Below, piece by piece: positions 5,054 to 5,424 of a DNA stretch of 5,424 nt. Location of the stretch: positions 1-5,424 of the forward strand of contig CAMLLI010000363.1 in NCBI GenBank assembly GCA_946480685.1. The letters run 5' to 3'. Every line of letters begins with the position of its first letter. The stretch's first letter is position 1. The notes under the pieces are model-generated. The model was not told where the DNA came from and ran no database searches. It was given only the letters and a program-made list of their open reading frames with translations. Made by a program: the position numbers and the translations under genes. Origin of the DNA: an uncultured Flammeovirgaceae bacterium. Lineage in GTDB: Bacteria; Bacteroidota; Bacteroidia; Cytophagales; Cyclobacteriaceae.

Positions 5054-5424
5054 TTATTCTGTAGCGTTCTCGTCTATATTCAGGTCTTTATTTTCCTGGA
5101 TGATGAAATTCATTTCACGTTGCACCGAGCGATACGCAATGCGTGTTTCGAGGATGAAAAGTATAGTGCTATAGAACAATACGGATATACCGATCATGCC
5201 CAGTACAGCCGGAATCCAGATATAGTTTATCTGCGTAACTTCGATAATACCAATCGACATACTTGTTGCTACAAACAATGCCAGGGCGACACATATAGCA
5301 CTGATCGCGCGTTGTAAAAGCCAGGAGCGTTTGGTAGCCGAAACAATCTGCTTGGACAAAAGTTCTTTCCGTGCCTTTGAATAGGTTGCCATAGTCTTGG
5401 CATTGGATATTAAATCAGATATAG
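5054..5424 (-). CDS. DUF2721-like membrane protein, 5' end outside the window (partial)
   Basis: The minus-strand frame ends with TAA at 5054-5056 and stays open to the right edge. The first visible ATG is at 5392, giving 112 residues, but the ten codons before it (ISDLISNAKT) are open and read like a continuous helix. The start is probably beyond 5424. The visible part has a basic, charged helix (YSKARKELLSKQIVSATKR), then two membrane segments (about 29-50 and 58-82 counted from the ATG), ending in an acidic polar tail (NKDLNIDENATE). The arrangement LLSKQ...RSWLLQRAI, then membrane helix, short loop, second helix, then LETRIAYRS, resembles the C-terminal part of DUF2721 proteins, which normally have a further N-terminal helix followed by a polar linker. 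Function is unknown. The family call is by remembered pattern and is moderate. Confidence 0.65.
   Translation of the reverse strand, partial: ISDLISNAKTMATYSKARKELLSKQIVSATKRSWLLQRAISAICVALALFVATSMSIGIIEVTQINYIWIPAVLGMIGISVLFYSTILFILETRIAYRSVQREMNFIIQENKDLNIDENATE

Noticed and set aside
1..5424. Mobile element, defence system, toxin-antitoxin pair or CRISPR array
   Set aside because: No transposase, integrase, long terminal repeats, spacer-repeat pattern or paired small genes were seen; base composition looks even throughout.

Overview
The window looks like an ordinary chromosomal segment of a Bacteroidota bacterium, most likely a member of the Cytophagia. Three things point there. The upstream regions carry Bacteroidota-type promoter elements (-7 TAnnTTTG, -33 TTTG) rather than TTGACA/TATAAT. 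The start codons lack Shine-Dalgarno sequences. The protein sequences also fit, for example the TatD variant GEIG-D-YWDKTF and the DUF1905/OmdA protein. GC content is moderate and looks even across the window. There is no transposase, integrase, phage gene, CRISPR array or obvious sign of transfer.

Layout. Positions 1-107 hold the C-terminal end of an unrecognised, highly charged plus-strand protein. A strong bidirectional terminator at 135-164 closes it and also serves the minus-strand tRNA-Ser(GGA) at 182-269. From 318 to 3824 every gene is on the minus strand. In transcription order these are a DUF1905/YdeI-OmdA-type protein (3330-3824), an unrecognised 143-residue protein (2762-3193), a 70-residue two-helix membrane protein (2407-2619), a TatD-family metal-dependent hydrolase (1440-2207) and a type I cytoplasmic L-asparaginase (318-1382). 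Transcription then diverges at about 3825-3928. A plus-strand pair follows: a MaoC-like hydratase (3929-4393) and a rhomboid intramembrane serine protease (4421-5050). The rhomboid gene ends 3 bases from the stop of a convergent minus-strand membrane protein, probably DUF2721, whose reading frame runs open off the right edge of the window.

Functional reading. The genes do not form one pathway. They are housekeeping or maintenance genes: asparagine catabolism, a TatD nuclease/hydrolase, acyl-CoA hydration, membrane proteolysis and a serine tRNA. tatD-ansA is the most convincing transcription unit on the minus strand, although a near-consensus promoter may also lie between the two. The hydratase-rhomboid pair is probably a two-gene operon.

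I did not find a new system. The points most worth a second look are modest. One is a 13-bp hairpin at 2349-2390 that pairs fully only in minus-strand RNA and overlaps a perfect 14-base palindrome. Another is an 8-base motif, CGTTTACA, repeated at the promoters of two neighbouring genes. The rest are two small uncharacterised proteins and the truncated DUF2721-like gene, whose first visible ATG is probably internal.
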